64,000 nucleotides of DNA from Planctomycetota bacterium (GCA_028289345.1 JANQQL010000033.1:744001-808000), one strand, 5' to 3'; positions 1-9,224 are shown, counted from the stretch's first letter. Numbers and translations: made by a program. The notes: generated from the letters alone by a model not told the origin.

Positions 1-62
1 TGGATTTGAACCAGTGACTTCTACCGTGTGAAGATAGCACTCTACCACTGAGTTAACGGCCC
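1..62 (-). tRNA. tRNA-Val(CAC), 3' end cut by window edge
   Basis: On the minus strand the gene starts GGGCCGT at 62 and runs off the left edge inside the 3' strand of the T stem. The anticodon stem (CTATC/GGTAG) encloses the seven-base loop TTCACAC, which gives anticodon CAC, reading the valine codon GUG. A D-arm of the usual form and the TTCAAAT T loop are visible. The tRNA-Leu gene lies 27 bases upstream in the same orientation, so the two are probably one transcript. Confidence 0.93.
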
Positions 63-89
63 ACGGGACGCTTGGCGAGAGCGGAAAAC

Positions 90-176
90 TGGTACCAGAG
101 GAGGGACTCGAACCCTCAAGTCCGTGAGGACGGCGGATTTTGAATCCGCTGCGTCTGCCAATTCCGCCACTCTGGC
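90..176 (-). tRNA. tRNA-Leu(CAA), CCA encoded
   Basis: An 87-base class II tRNA on the minus strand. The acceptor stem GCCAGAG pairs with CTCTGGT (one G-U), followed by discriminator A and an encoded CCA ending at 90. The anticodon stem GCGGA/TCCGC holds loop TTCAAAA, so the anticodon is CAA. The long variable arm (GTCCTCACGGAC) is typical of leucine tRNAs. It lies upstream of tRNA-Val, and a plausible promoter sits at 205-233. Confidence 0.96.
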
Positions 177-204
177 GACCGGTTGTTCCGACAAAAGCCC
201 GGGA

Positions 205-233
205 GTTGTACCACGGGTGGTCCTGGTCCTCAA
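205..233 (-). promoter_or_regulatory. Putative sigma70-type promoter for the tRNA-Leu/tRNA-Val pair
   Basis: Read on the minus strand there is TTGAGG (228-233), a 17-base spacer, then TACAAC (205-210). This would place the transcription start roughly 20 bases before tRNA-Leu. The -35 box overlaps the dapB stop codon. Spacing is ideal and box matches are moderate; this is inference from sequence only. Confidence 0.5.
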
Positions 234-955
234 GCAGGGTCTGCGGCCCCGAAGAGAAGCGCGTCCAGGCCGACCACCAAATGGTCCAGCTCCAGGACCC
301 GGGAACAGGCCAGCAGCACGCCAGGGACGAAGGCGGCCCGTTCGTAGATTCGGTGGGTCAAGGAGAGCGTCTGTCCCGGCCCCCCGAAGCGCACTTCTTG
401 CTCGGCGATGAGTCCCGGCAGCCGAACGCTGTGGATCGAAACTCCGTCCAGGTTCCAACCTCGGCTCGGATCCTCGGGAGTCGAGGCTCGCGGTGAGGCG
501 CCCTTGATCCTTCGGACAGTGTCGATGGCCGTGCCGCTCGGCGCGTCTCGTTTTCCCGGGTGGTGGGACTCGATGATTTCGAAGTCGGGGAAGAACTCGC
601 TCGCTTGCTTACTCAAGCGCTGCAGCAGGACCGCTCCCAGCGCAAAGTTCGCCGCGAGCAAACCGCCGAGCCGCTTGTCCTTGCAGCGTTTCTGAAGCGT
701 GCGTTGCTGGGATTCCGTAATGCCACTGGTCCCGATCACGGGGTGCACCCCCGCCTCGACGGCGGCGATCGCATTGCCGAACCCCGCTTCGGGGCAGGTG
801 AAATCGACGAGCACCTGGGACTCCGCAAGCCCTGGTGCCAGGTCGTCCCCGCGGCCACAAGTTCCGGCGACGTGAAAATCCGGGTGCTCTTCCAAGGCTC
901 GCACGACGAAAGACCCGACGCGACCGGCAGCCCCCGCCACCAGCACGGAAATCAC
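230..955 (-). CDS. dapB: 4-hydroxy-tetrahydrodipicolinate reductase
   Basis: DapB reduces the tetrahydrodipicolinate precursor with NAD(P)H in the lysine/meso-diaminopimelate pathway, supplying peptidoglycan cross-link residues in the cytoplasm. The 241-residue product shows the N-terminal nucleotide-binding loop GAAGRVG (residues 8-14) and the family signature ESHHPGKRDAPSGTA (129-143) with the catalytic His131/Lys135 pair expected from the E. coli enzyme. Length is slightly short of the usual 250-270. The start is GTG at 955; it overlaps the ddl stop as GTGA, so translation is probably coupled to ddl. Pairing with ddl makes a small cell-wall precursor operon. Confidence 0.95.
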   Translation of the reverse strand: MISVLVAGAAGRVGSFVVRALEEHPDFHVAGTCGRGDDLAPGLAESQVLVDFTCPEAGFGNAIAAVEAGVHPVIGTSGITESQQRTLQKRCKDKRLGGLLAANFALGAVLLQRLSKQASEFFPDFEIIESHHPGKRDAPSGTAIDTVRRIKGASPRASTPEDPSRGWNLDGVSIHSVRLPGLIAEQEVRFGGPGQTLSLTHRIYERAAFVPGVLLACSRVLELDHLVVGLDALLFGAADPA

Positions 956-2013
956 GAACCCGACCCCGCCCGGGTGCGAGCTCGCGGGCCGGCAAGCGGC
1001 AACGCCTCACGCACCAACCGGTCTGCAAACCCCTCCAAGGTCATCCCCGCCGCGAGCACGGCTTTCGGTGCCAGAGAGCCATCGGTCATTCCCGGCAGGG
1101 TGTTGCACTCGAGAAACACGGGAGTCTCGTCATCGATCAAGAAATCCACTCGCGCCAAACCACGACACCCGAGCAATCGATAGATCGTGCAAGCGGCCGC
1201 TTTGACGGCCTCCTGGAGTTCCGCCGGTTGCGGCGCGGGACAGATCTCCTCCGCGCCACCCGGGGTGTACTTTGCCCGGTAGTCGAACAACCCCCCTCCC
1301 GGCACTCGGATTCCGATCGGCGGCAGTGCCACGACGTCGTGATCGCCACCACCGATGACCACGCAGGTCATCTCTTCTCCGGCAAGGAACTGCTCCGCCA
1401 CGACCGCCGAACACTCCTCGACCGACAGTCCGGCTTCGACCGCGGCCTCGAACTGATCGGGTCGGTCGACCCTCGTCAATCCGACGCTCGAACCGGCATC
1501 CAAGGGCTTGACGATTCGCGGCAGGCTCAGGCAACCCAACTCTTCCAAAACGGCTTGTCGGTCCTTCTGCCAGCGAAAGCGATCGACGGTCAAGGAAGGA
1601 AGCACGCGGATTGAAACCGCTTGCACAAGCGCCTTGCTCTTCTCCTTGTCCATGGACACGGAAGAAGCACGGACACCAGATCCCACATACGGGATTCGGA
1701 GCACATCCAGCATTCCCTGGATCTTGCCGTCTTCGCCCAGCTCTCCGTGCACACAGGGAAAGACCACGTCGACCTGCTGCAGGTGCGCGAGTCCCTGGAA
1801 CACCGAACAGGGATCGCCGAAGCGCGCGTCACCGAGGTCCTTGCACGGCGTGGCGACCGACCAAGAGCCGTGACGCTCCAATCGAACGGGATGAACGCGA
1901 TACTTGCCCTTGGCCAAGCAGCGAATGACCGTCGCGGCGCTTTGCACCGAGATCTCATGTTCCGCGGAGGGCCCGCCGAACAACACCGCCACATCGATTT
2001 CCGCTTCCGCCAT
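952..2013 (-). CDS. ddl: D-alanine--D-alanine ligase
   Basis: An ATP-grasp ligase that joins two D-alanines for the peptidoglycan stem peptide. The N-terminus carries VLFGGPSAEHEIS, a Ddl hallmark. The C-terminal third has ARVDFLIDD followed by FLECNTLPGMTDGSLAPK, which holds the metal and substrate-binding residues of the family. I place the start at the ATG at 2011-2013, giving 353 residues; a longer in-frame start at 2061 would add 16 residues of unlikely arginine/cysteine-rich leader. The stop overlaps the dapB GTG start by four bases. Direct companion of dapB in precursor synthesis. Confidence 0.95.
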   Translation of the reverse strand: MAEAEIDVAVLFGGPSAEHEISVQSAATVIRCLAKGKYRVHPVRLERHGSWSVATPCKDLGDARFGDPCSVFQGLAHLQQVDVVFPCVHGELGEDGKIQGMLDVLRIPYVGSGVRASSVSMDKEKSKALVQAVSIRVLPSLTVDRFRWQKDRQAVLEELGCLSLPRIVKPLDAGSSVGLTRVDRPDQFEAAVEAGLSVEECSAVVAEQFLAGEEMTCVVIGGGDHDVVALPPIGIRVPGGGLFDYRAKYTPGGAEEICPAPQPAELQEAVKAAACTIYRLLGCRGLARVDFLIDDETPVFLECNTLPGMTDGSLAPKAVLAAGMTLEGFADRLVREALPLAGPRARTRAGSGS

Positions 2014-2212
2014 GGCAGCGATTCTACCCCGCCCGCAACGCTCCTCCCGGCACCCCCCCAAACCTGACAGGAGACCCGTTCGCAGCGGGTCGGCCCAGGG
2101 CGTCCGCGGTAGACCGTCCGTGCCAGGCGCCGAGGAGGAGGCCGGCCGGCGCTCCTCGGGATGGGCTTCCTCCAGTGCCGACCAAGCGGCAGTTTTCCCG
2201 CCCGGTGCGAGA

Positions 2213-2247
2213 GGCTTGTGGAATGAAAAACCCCACAGGCCTGCTAG
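2213..2247 (-). terminator. Stem-loop directly after the UDP-sugar pyrophosphorylase stop (dispersed CTAGCAG element)
   Basis: The arms GGCTTGTGG (2213-2221) and CCACAGGCC (2233-2241) pair over nine positions with one G-U. On the minus strand the loop carries a TTTTT run. The stop codon TAG (2244-2246) lies inside CTAGCAG (2241-2247), so this is also a copy of the dispersed repeat described in the findings. A terminator or 3'-end processing role is likely. The rest of the 230-base gap up to ddl shows nothing else. Confidence 0.5.
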
Positions 2248-3635
2248 TCGAGCAAGACCTTGCGAGCACCGCGCAATCCGTCTTCTCGGATTTTGCGAAT
2301 CAGCTCATCGCGGTCGAGAGCGAACAAGGGACCAATCTCGACCTGGGCGTTCTCGTCCTCGACGAGGATTCCAGAATCTCGAAGCCAGGAGCGGAACAAG
2401 TGAGACTGATCTTCCACGGCGGTGGCTGGGGAGTCCTCGCCAGTTCGGTTCTTGACCGGGGAGAACTCTTCATGGCGCCGGACTTCCATCGCGACCGCTT
2501 TGCGGGCAACGGCGAGGGAATCGAACACATAGGACTCGAACTTGATGCCGTTCGGTTCGCTCGGCTGGGACAGCTCTCCCGTTTCATCAATGCACGGGAC
2601 TTTCTTGCGCGCCATGTGATACGGGAGGTGCTTCTCTTCCCGCCCGAGCTGCTCCATGAACGACAAGTGGAAGGCGTGGATGGCGATGTTCCCGGCCCAA
2701 TATCGAAGCTGCCCGGACTCGTCTTGGGCCTCACGGACCTCTGCCGGAGTGTCTGAGTATTCGAGCACGGCGGGAGCTCCCCCCTCGAGGACGTAGATCC
2801 CGACTTTCTCGGCTGGCTCACGCTTGCGCACCACTTTCAGCGAGACCTCCGCCGACTCCTCCAGGTGGTAACCCATGAACACCGGATCGGCGATCTTGGC
2901 CAGCGGATTGTCGACCTGGAAGAAGAACACCGATTCGATTCCTCGCCCGGCCATTTCCTCGAACAGGTTCGCCTTGGCCATCGCGCGGAACACTCCTCCA
3001 TGGCCGTCGGGGCTCAGGAAGATCTGTCCGCGACTCGCCATCAGGAGGCGGCCGTCGCGATCCACCGCGGGAAGCATGCCCTGCTCGAACAGGATGACGT
3101 CTTCCGGGGGAAGGCCGAAGTACTGCTTCTGTTCAAAGTAGTCGCGCGTGGCCTGATGGTTGTGCGGCGAGACCAAAACCAGAAGTGGCATGGTCGAGCC
3201 GTAGCGTCGGCGCAACGCGATGATCTTCTCGCAGTGAAGCTGGAACAGAGATTTTCCGGTCACTGGGGTGATCGGGAAACTTCCCTTTGGCAGATCGAAC
3301 CCCAGTCGCGTCGCTTGGCCCCCGGCGACGACCAACGAGGCGACCCGACCTTCGTGCAGGGCCTGTTCGCCGCGCTCCCGGGCCCGGTGCAAAACACCAG
3401 GGTCGTTGCCTTCCACGGGAACCACCGGTCCCGGCTGGAGAGACGGCAACTCCGCGGGAGGCGGAGTGGCCAGGTGAATCTCGATCAAACGATTCACCTG
3501 GTCCAAATCGATCGCCGACAGCTGCGCGATCAGAGATTTTTTTTCTTCGGCAGACAGCTCGTCCCAGTAGGCGAAGACGTGGCCCTGGTCGGAGTCACAC
3601 AGATTGCGACGGATCTCTTCTTCGTGCGCAATCAT
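2244..3635 (-). CDS. UDP-N-acetylglucosamine/UDP-sugar pyrophosphorylase (eukaryotic UAP1-like)
   Basis: A 463-residue nucleotidyltransferase of the UDPGP family. The signature AGGQATRLGFDLPKG (about residues 103-117) is the nucleotide-binding loop, and the following FPITPVTGKSLFQLHCEKI block and the LSPDGHGGVF segment match UDP-N-acetylhexosamine pyrophosphorylases of eukaryotic type. It would convert sugar-1-phosphate plus UTP into a UDP-sugar for cell wall or glycan synthesis. It differs from bacterial GlmU, which has a hexapeptide-repeat C-terminus not present here. It sits downstream of fabF on the same strand, 28 bases away. No strong ribosome binding site precedes the ATG at 3635. Substrate (GlcNAc, GalNAc or glucose) cannot be settled from sequence. 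Confidence 0.88.
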   Translation of the reverse strand: MIAHEEEIRRNLCDSDQGHVFAYWDELSAEEKKSLIAQLSAIDLDQVNRLIEIHLATPPPAELPSLQPGPVVPVEGNDPGVLHRARERGEQALHEGRVASLVVAGGQATRLGFDLPKGSFPITPVTGKSLFQLHCEKIIALRRRYGSTMPLLVLVSPHNHQATRDYFEQKQYFGLPPEDVILFEQGMLPAVDRDGRLLMASRGQIFLSPDGHGGVFRAMAKANLFEEMAGRGIESVFFFQVDNPLAKIADPVFMGYHLEESAEVSLKVVRKREPAEKVGIYVLEGGAPAVLEYSDTPAEVREAQDESGQLRYWAGNIAIHAFHLSFMEQLGREEKHLPYHMARKKVPCIDETGELSQPSEPNGIKFESYVFDSLAVARKAVAMEVRRHEEFSPVKNRTGEDSPATAVEDQSHLFRSWLRDSGILVEDENAQVEIGPLFALDRDELIRKIREDGLRGARKVLLD

Positions 3636-3663
3636 GGGGGATGGATCCGCCGGGGGTCACCCA

Positions 3664-4917
3664 TCAACCGCCGACGGCACGAAACGCCAGACACGCGTTG
3701 TGGCCGCCGAAACCCAGAGAATTGCCAAGACCACCACCCACTCGCATCTCCCGAGCCGCTCCCGGCACGTAATCCAAGTCGCACCGTTCGTCGGGGTTCT
3801 CCAGGTTTCGGGTGGGGTGAACCACGCCACGGTGAATCGAAAGAACCACCGCGACCGCACCCATGCAGCCCGAAGCTCCGAGCAAATGGCCGAGCATCGA
3901 CTTGCTGGCAGAAATCGCCACTTTGCTGGCCTGATCCCCGAGCACGGACTTGATGGCTCGAGTCTCCACCACGTCGTTGTACTCCGTGGAGGTACCGTGG
4001 GCGTTGATGTAGTGCACATCTTCCGGCTTCATGCCGGCGTCTTGCATGGCGATCTGCATCGCCCGCGAAGGCCCCTTGCCGTCTTCCCTTGGTGCGGTGA
4101 TGTGATGGGCGTCCGCCGTGGCGCCATACCCGGCCATTTCGGCCAGGATGTTCGCACCCCGCTTGCGAGCGTGCTCTTCTTCTTCGAGGACGAGCATGGC
4201 CGCGCCCTCTCCCATCACGAAGCCGTCTCGGTCTTTGTCGAACGGCCGACTTGCCGCCTGCGGATCCTCATTGCGAGTCGACATGGCCTTCATGGAGCAG
4301 AAGCCGCCGATCCCCAGCGGGGTGACGCTGGTCTCGGCTCCTCCGGTGACCATGACGTCTGCTTCTCCATACTGGATCGTGCGCAAGGCCATTCCGATCG
4401 CGTGAGAAGCCGACGCGCAGGCAGAAGCCGTCGCGAAGTTCGGGCCTTCGAACCCATGCTTGATGGAGACCTGCCCGGACATGGCATTCACCATCATCTT
4501 GGGAATGAAGAACGGCGACAGCCGCCCCGGACCTCGCTTGGAGAGCACGGTGTGCTGGCTTTCGATCTCCGCGATGCCACCGATCCCAGAGCCCATGATC
4601 ACGCCGACCCGTTCCGGGTCGTACTTGGCGTCCAAGAGTCCGGAATCCTTCAGGGCCTCTTCCGCAGACACCAAAGAGAACTGGCTGAACCGGTCGAGCT
4701 TCTTCGATTCGATCTTGGGGAAATAGTCCTCGACCTTGTAGTCCGAGCACTCCCCCGCGAAACGAGTCGCGTAGTCACTCGCATCGAACAACGTGATCGG
4801 TCCGATCCCGCTGTTCCCGTTCACCAACCCATCCCAGGTGGAGTCCACCCCGATGCCGAGGGGACTCACACACCCGAGCCCAGTCACCACGACCTTGCGT
4901 CGCTGCATGTTGTTCAT
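3664..4917 (-). CDS. fabF: Beta-ketoacyl-ACP synthase II
   Basis: Condensing enzyme that extends acyl-ACP with malonyl-ACP in type II fatty-acid synthesis. The 417-residue product has the full thiolase-fold triad: Cys167 in FATASACASASHAIG, His307 in NAHGTSTEYND and His344 in KSMLGHLLGASG. Length and motif spacing match E. coli FabF. It follows acpP by nine bases, the conserved acpP-fabF order. A second in-frame ATG three codons inside (MNNM) is also possible as the start. Confidence 0.97.
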   Translation of the reverse strand: MNNMQRRKVVVTGLGCVSPLGIGVDSTWDGLVNGNSGIGPITLFDASDYATRFAGECSDYKVEDYFPKIESKKLDRFSQFSLVSAEEALKDSGLLDAKYDPERVGVIMGSGIGGIAEIESQHTVLSKRGPGRLSPFFIPKMMVNAMSGQVSIKHGFEGPNFATASACASASHAIGMALRTIQYGEADVMVTGGAETSVTPLGIGGFCSMKAMSTRNEDPQAASRPFDKDRDGFVMGEGAAMLVLEEEEHARKRGANILAEMAGYGATADAHHITAPREDGKGPSRAMQIAMQDAGMKPEDVHYINAHGTSTEYNDVVETRAIKSVLGDQASKVAISASKSMLGHLLGASGCMGAVAVVLSIHRGVVHPTRNLENPDERCDLDYVPGAAREMRVGGGLGNSLGFGGHNACLAFRAVGG

Positions 4918-4926
4918 GGCGGAGGA

Positions 4927-5181
4927 TTACTCCACGCGCTCCTTGATGTACTTGATCGCGTCACCGACGGACTGGATCTTCTCTGCGTCTTCGTCGGGGA
5001 TGTTCACGTCGAACTCGTCTTCGAACTCCATCACGAGCTCCACGGTGTCCAGCGAATCGGCGCCAAGATCATTCACGAACGACGTCTCCGGATTGATCTT
5101 GTCACGGCTGGCCCCCATCTGCTCGCAGATGATGTTCATGACCCGCTCTTCAATGCTTTGAGACTGCGAGCCTGAAGCCAC
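4927..5181 (-). CDS. acpP: Acyl carrier protein
   Basis: The 84-residue acidic protein carries the phosphopantetheine attachment motif GADSLDTVE with Ser43. It shuttles acyl intermediates between the Fab enzymes encoded around it. The start is GTG, supported by a very strong ribosome binding site (AAGGAGG, seven bases away). The 256-base gap to fabG contains no gene but has GC-rich imperfect hairpins, so acpP may have its own promoter or an mRNA-processing site, as is common for this highly expressed gene. The N-terminal Ser/Gln-rich extension of about eight residues is slightly longer than usual. Confidence 0.97.
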   Translation of the reverse strand: MASGSQSQSIEERVMNIICEQMGASRDKINPETSFVNDLGADSLDTVELVMEFEDEFDVNIPDEDAEKIQSVGDAIKYIKERVE

Positions 5182-5437
5182 TGGCTGCCCTCCTTATGTT
5201 CCAAGTTTCGCGAATGGTTGCTCTCCCGCACAACGGGCATCGTGTGAGAGATGCAGGGTCCGCGGGAATTCCTTTTTCCCGTCCCCCCCAAAACCCCGGG
5301 ATTATTCCCGAATCGTCTCCAAGAGGCACCGAAAATTGTCATGGCCAGGGCGGGAAACGGCTCCCCGCTGCTGGTGTGGACCCGGCGCCTGCGAGTTTCT
5401 CGATGAACTTCTCCACAACCACGGTGTGCAAAGCAGG

Positions 5438-6205
5438 CTAGCCGACCGACCCCAGGGACATCCCTCCGTCCACCGGCAAGACCGTCCCCGTGACGTAGGC
5501 GGCGCCGTCCTCACACAAGAACCCCACCACCTCGGCAATGTCGCGAGGAACCCCGAGTCGCTGCACGGGGATGGATTTCAGGGAATTGTCCCGGATTTCC
5601 TGGGGCAAGGACGCCGTCATGTCGGTTTCGATGAACCCCGGTGCCACCGCGTTCACCGTGGTTCCCTTCCCCCCCAGCTCTTTCGCCAGGGAGCGAGTCA
5701 AGCCGAACAATCCGGCTTTCGCCGAGGCGTAGTTGGCCTGTCCGGCGTTGCCAATGATGCCGACGATGGAAGAAACGTTGATGATTCGGCCGTGAGCACT
5801 CTTGCGCAGCGGCCGCGCCGCCGCTCGGCAGAAATAGAACACCGCCTTCAAATCCACATCGAGGACCTGGGTCCAGTCTTCCTCGGACATCCGCATCAGC
5901 AGGCCGTCTCTGGTGAGACCGGCGTTGTTGACCAAAATGTCGAGTCCGCCGAGCTCGGCAGTCACCTGCTCCACGGCCCCTTTGACGGCGTCGGCATCGG
6001 AGACGTCCAGGGGCAGGGTCAACGCACGAACCCCGGACTGTTCCGCCAAGGCACGTGTCTCGTTCAACGCCTCTTCGTTCCTGGCCACCAAGGCCAGGTC
6101 GGCTCCTCGCTGAGCCAAGGACTCGGCGATCGCCCGACCGATGCCCCGCGACGCGCCGGTCACGATGGCCACTCGGCCTTGCAGTGATTTGCCCTCGCTG
6201 CTCAT
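5438..6205 (-). CDS. fabG: 3-oxoacyl-ACP reductase
   Basis: Short-chain dehydrogenase that reduces beta-ketoacyl-ACP with NADPH. The 255 residues include the cofactor loop TGASRGIG (16-23), the NNAG motif (93-96) and the catalytic Ser146/Tyr159/Lys163 set in NVSS...YASAK. The C-terminal IETDMT and VNAVAPGFI blocks are typical of FabG. The start ATG overlaps the fabD stop as ATGA, indicating coupled translation. Its TAG stop is followed by a 256-base gap before acpP. Confidence 0.96.
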   Translation of the reverse strand: MSSEGKSLQGRVAIVTGASRGIGRAIAESLAQRGADLALVARNEEALNETRALAEQSGVRALTLPLDVSDADAVKGAVEQVTAELGGLDILVNNAGLTRDGLLMRMSEEDWTQVLDVDLKAVFYFCRAAARPLRKSAHGRIINVSSIVGIIGNAGQANYASAKAGLFGLTRSLAKELGGKGTTVNAVAPGFIETDMTASLPQEIRDNSLKSIPVQRLGVPRDIAEVVGFLCEDGAAYVTGTVLPVDGGMSLGSVG

Positions 6206-7143
6206 CCCGTCCCCTCTTCCGTCGCCAACCCTTCGAGATCTTCGTAGCGCGCCACGCTCTGACGCACCGAGTCCCGCTGGATCTTTGCCATCAGACCGGT
6301 CAGCACCGTGCCCGGTCCCGGTTCCCAGAACTCCGTGACCCCCGCCTGCAGCAAAGCCTGCATCGAGTCTTCCCAGCGAACCGGCGAAGTCACCTGTTCC
6401 ACCAAATGATCCCGAACCCCCGCTTCTTCGTGCGGTTTGGCGGTCACGTTTGAATACACGGGAATGCGCAGCGGCTTGCGATCGATTTGCTCCAGCGCTT
6501 CTTGGAGCCGGGGCACCCCGGGCTCCATGAGCGGTGAATGGAACGCTCCCGCGACATCCAAAGGGATCGCACGACGGATCCCTTCCCCTTTGGCGCCAGC
6601 GACGGCCCGGTCCAAGGCCTCTTTGGCTCCCGAGATGGCGATGTTCCCCGGCGCCAGGTAATTGGCGGGTCGCAGCACCTCTCCTTGACCGTACTTTTCA
6701 CACAAGGCCTGCACGGCCTCGGGCTTGGCGCCGATCATCGAAGCCATGCCACTCGGGGCGGCGTCGGAAGCCGCCTGCATTCCTTGGCCCCGAACGCGCA
6801 CCAAGCGGATGGCGTCCTCGAGATCCAACGCCCCGGCGAACCACAGCGCCGTGTATTCGCCGAGCGAAAGCCCAGCTGCCACGTCGAATTCTTCCCGCCG
6901 ACAAACCCCACGCTCTTCCAAGGCCGCCACGATGGCGGCAGAAGTGGTCAAGATCGCGGGCTGGCAGATGTCGGTCTCGGAGAGCTTTTCCTTCGGCCCG
7001 TCAAAACAAAGCTCCGACAACGAAATTCCGAGAGCCTCATTGGCTTTCTCGAACACTTCCCTGGCCGCTTGGGACTGGTCGAAGAAGTCTTTCCCCATGC
7101 CCACGAATTGAGCACCCTGCCCGGGAAACAAGATGGCACGCAT
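6202..7143 (-). CDS. fabD: Malonyl-CoA:ACP transacylase
   Basis: Transfers malonyl from CoA to ACP, feeding the elongation cycle. I use the ATG at 7141-7143 (313 residues, MRAILFPGQGAQ), since the N-terminal FPGQGAQ is always near the start in this family. The nucleophile Ser93 lies in GLSLGEY; the usual His of GHSLGE is Leu here, a substitution at a normally well conserved position. The second catalytic residue is His202 in AGAFHSPLM. Placed 29 bases after fabH and overlapping fabG by four bases. Confidence 0.95.
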   Translation of the reverse strand: MRAILFPGQGAQFVGMGKDFFDQSQAAREVFEKANEALGISLSELCFDGPKEKLSETDICQPAILTTSAAIVAALEERGVCRREEFDVAAGLSLGEYTALWFAGALDLEDAIRLVRVRGQGMQAASDAAPSGMASMIGAKPEAVQALCEKYGQGEVLRPANYLAPGNIAISGAKEALDRAVAGAKGEGIRRAIPLDVAGAFHSPLMEPGVPRLQEALEQIDRKPLRIPVYSNVTAKPHEEAGVRDHLVEQVTSPVRWEDSMQALLQAGVTEFWEPGPGTVLTGLMAKIQRDSVRQSVARYEDLEGLATEEGTG

Positions 7144-7172
7144 AGTCAACTCCTGAGACTCCGCTTCGTGGT

Positions 7173-8180
7173 CTACCAGCGCATGGCCGCCGAGCCCCAT
7201 GCCAGGCCGGCGCCGAACGCACAGAACACGATGAGCTTGCCCCGATGTTCGTCCATCTGTCCGCTTCGAACCAATTCGTCCAAAGCAATGGGAATGGACG
7301 CCGCCGACGTATTGCCGAATCGAGCGATGTTGCTGTAGACCTTCTCTTCGGGGAGTCCGAGGCGCGACCTCGCCGAATCGATGATGCGTTGGTTGACCTG
7401 GTGAGGAATCACCAATCCGAGTTCGAGATCCGGATGAGCTTCCAACTGTCCGCGAACCAGGTCCACGAACTTGGACACCGCAAACTTGTAAACTTCCCGT
7501 CCGCTGACCTGCATTTGGTGCAGACGAGTTTCCAAGGCTTCGTGGGTGATTGGGTGTTGAGAGCCACCCGAGTGGATGTAGATGACTTCGGCGCCGCGAC
7601 CGTCGGCGTGAAGGGTTCCCGATGGCAAGATCTCATGACCGCCGTCGCGAGACGACAGAACGGCACAACCGGCCCCATCGCCAAACAGAATGCAGGAACC
7701 CCGGTCCTTGTAGTTAACGATGCGAGACAACGTGTCCGCCCCGACCACCAGAACGTTGTTCGCCGCTCCCGTCGCCACGAACTGCGAGGCCACCGAGACT
7801 CCATAGAGGAATCCGGCACAAGCGGCCGAAAGGTCGAAGGCTGCAGCGTTCCACGCCCCCAGCTCTCGCTGAATCAAGCAGGCCGAAGCCGGGAACGGGT
7901 GATCCGGTGTCACGGTGCCGACCACAATCAGGTCCAGCTCTTCCGGCGCGATCCCGGCCGCCTCCAACGCCGACCGAGCGGCACGGACCGCCATGGTGGA
8001 GGTCGCCTCGTCTTCGGCCGCGATGTGGCGTTCCTTGATGCCGGTTCGCGTGGTGATCCACTCATCCGTGGTGTCCACCATCTTCTCGAAGTCGGCGTTG
8101 CTGTAGACCTTTTCCGGAGCGTACGAGCCAGTTCCGAAAAGTCCCACCCGACGGAGTACGCCGTTCCGGGACTCAACCAT
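7173..8180 (-). CDS. fabH: Beta-ketoacyl-ACP synthase III
   Basis: Initiates fatty-acid synthesis by condensing acyl-CoA with malonyl-ACP. The triad Cys121 (DLSAACAGFLYG), His260 (VIPHQVNQ) and Asn290 (ARFGNTSAAS) is complete in a 335-residue protein. The start ATG at 8180 is favoured because it has a GGGAG ribosome binding site six bases away and aligns with the family N-terminus; it overlaps the end of plsX by eight bases. Longer in-frame starts exist at 8204 and 8255 but would run deep into plsX. Confidence 0.96.
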   Translation of the reverse strand: MVESRNGVLRRVGLFGTGSYAPEKVYSNADFEKMVDTTDEWITTRTGIKERHIAAEDEATSTMAVRAARSALEAAGIAPEELDLIVVGTVTPDHPFPASACLIQRELGAWNAAAFDLSAACAGFLYGVSVASQFVATGAANNVLVVGADTLSRIVNYKDRGSCILFGDGAGCAVLSSRDGGHEILPSGTLHADGRGAEVIYIHSGGSQHPITHEALETRLHQMQVSGREVYKFAVSKFVDLVRGQLEAHPDLELGLVIPHQVNQRIIDSARSRLGLPEEKVYSNIARFGNTSAASIPIALDELVRSGQMDEHRGKLIVFCAFGAGLAWGSAAMRW

Positions 8181-9189
8181 GGGGGTCTCCCAATTGAGCC
8201 GCATCCGTTTCGTTCGCGTGAATGGCGCGTTGGATGTGCTGATTGACCTGAGCATCCAGGAACTGCTTGGATGCCCGCATCGCGTTCGCCGTCGCCCGGC
8301 GATCAGAGCGACCGTGCATGATCATGACCATGCCATTGACACCCAACAGCGGGGCGCCTCCATACTCTGCATAGTCCATCTTGCTGGTGATCTTGCGGAA
8401 TGACTGGGCGAGCTCAGGGTTCGGTTGCGACAGGACTTGGTTGGTGAGAGTCTGCTGGACGAACGCACCGACTCCCTCCACGACCTTCAAAACCACGTTG
8501 CCGACGAATCCTTCGCAAACCACTACCTGGCATTCGCCGGACAGCAAATGATTGCCTTCGATGTTGCCCACGAAGTTCAAATCCGATTGTTCGAACAGCT
8601 CGCGGGTTTCGCGGACCAGGGGATTGCCCTTCCCCTCTTCCGCTCCGATGTTGAGCAAGGCGACTCGCGGCGATTCGATGCCCAGCACGTCGCGGCTGAA
8701 GATGTCCGCCATGACTCCGTACTGGTACAGGTGATGCGGCTTGCAGTGCACGTTGGCACCGACATCCAGGATGGTCACCGGTCCCTTCAAGGAAGGGAAC
8801 GTGACGGCGATTCCTGGCCGCCGCACGCCCGGCAGACGCCCCAGCATGGACGCGGCACAGGCCACCACCGCCCCGGTGTTGCCCGCCGACACAAATGCAC
8901 CCGCCTGCTCCTTCTGGACCAGACGGACCGCCACTTGAATCGAAGAGTCGGGCTTGGTGCGTAGCGACCCGGTCGGAGAATCACACATCTCCACGACCTG
9001 GCTGGCATGTTCCAACGGGATATCACGCAGAACGGGGTTCCCCTCCAGAAGAGGAGCAACCTTGTCCTTTGCGCCGACCAGGATCACGTCATCTGGTCGA
9101 ACGTAACCCGCCTCAATGGCTGACGCGACTCCCAGGACAATTTCCGTCGGGGCCTGGTCGCCCCCCATGGCATCCACGGCGATTCTCAT
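8173..9189 (-). CDS. plsX: Phosphate acyltransferase
   Basis: PlsX converts acyl-ACP to acyl-phosphate, linking fatty-acid synthesis to phospholipid assembly at the membrane. The N-terminal MRIAVDAMGGDQAP is diagnostic, and later NTGAVVACA, DVGANVHCKP and EGFVGNVVLKV blocks match the family. The ATG at 9187-9189 gives 338 residues, the normal length. It lies 35 bases after rpmF, the widely conserved rpmF-plsX-fabH order, and its 3' end overlaps fabH. Confidence 0.96.
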   Translation of the reverse strand: MRIAVDAMGGDQAPTEIVLGVASAIEAGYVRPDDVILVGAKDKVAPLLEGNPVLRDIPLEHASQVVEMCDSPTGSLRTKPDSSIQVAVRLVQKEQAGAFVSAGNTGAVVACAASMLGRLPGVRRPGIAVTFPSLKGPVTILDVGANVHCKPHHLYQYGVMADIFSRDVLGIESPRVALLNIGAEEGKGNPLVRETRELFEQSDLNFVGNIEGNHLLSGECQVVVCEGFVGNVVLKVVEGVGAFVQQTLTNQVLSQPNPELAQSFRKITSKMDYAEYGGAPLLGVNGMVMIMHGRSDRRATANAMRASKQFLDAQVNQHIQRAIHANETDAAQLGDPHG

Positions 9190-9224
9190 GGGATGTTGCT
9201 GTCCTTCCTGAAAGGAGGGTCGAG

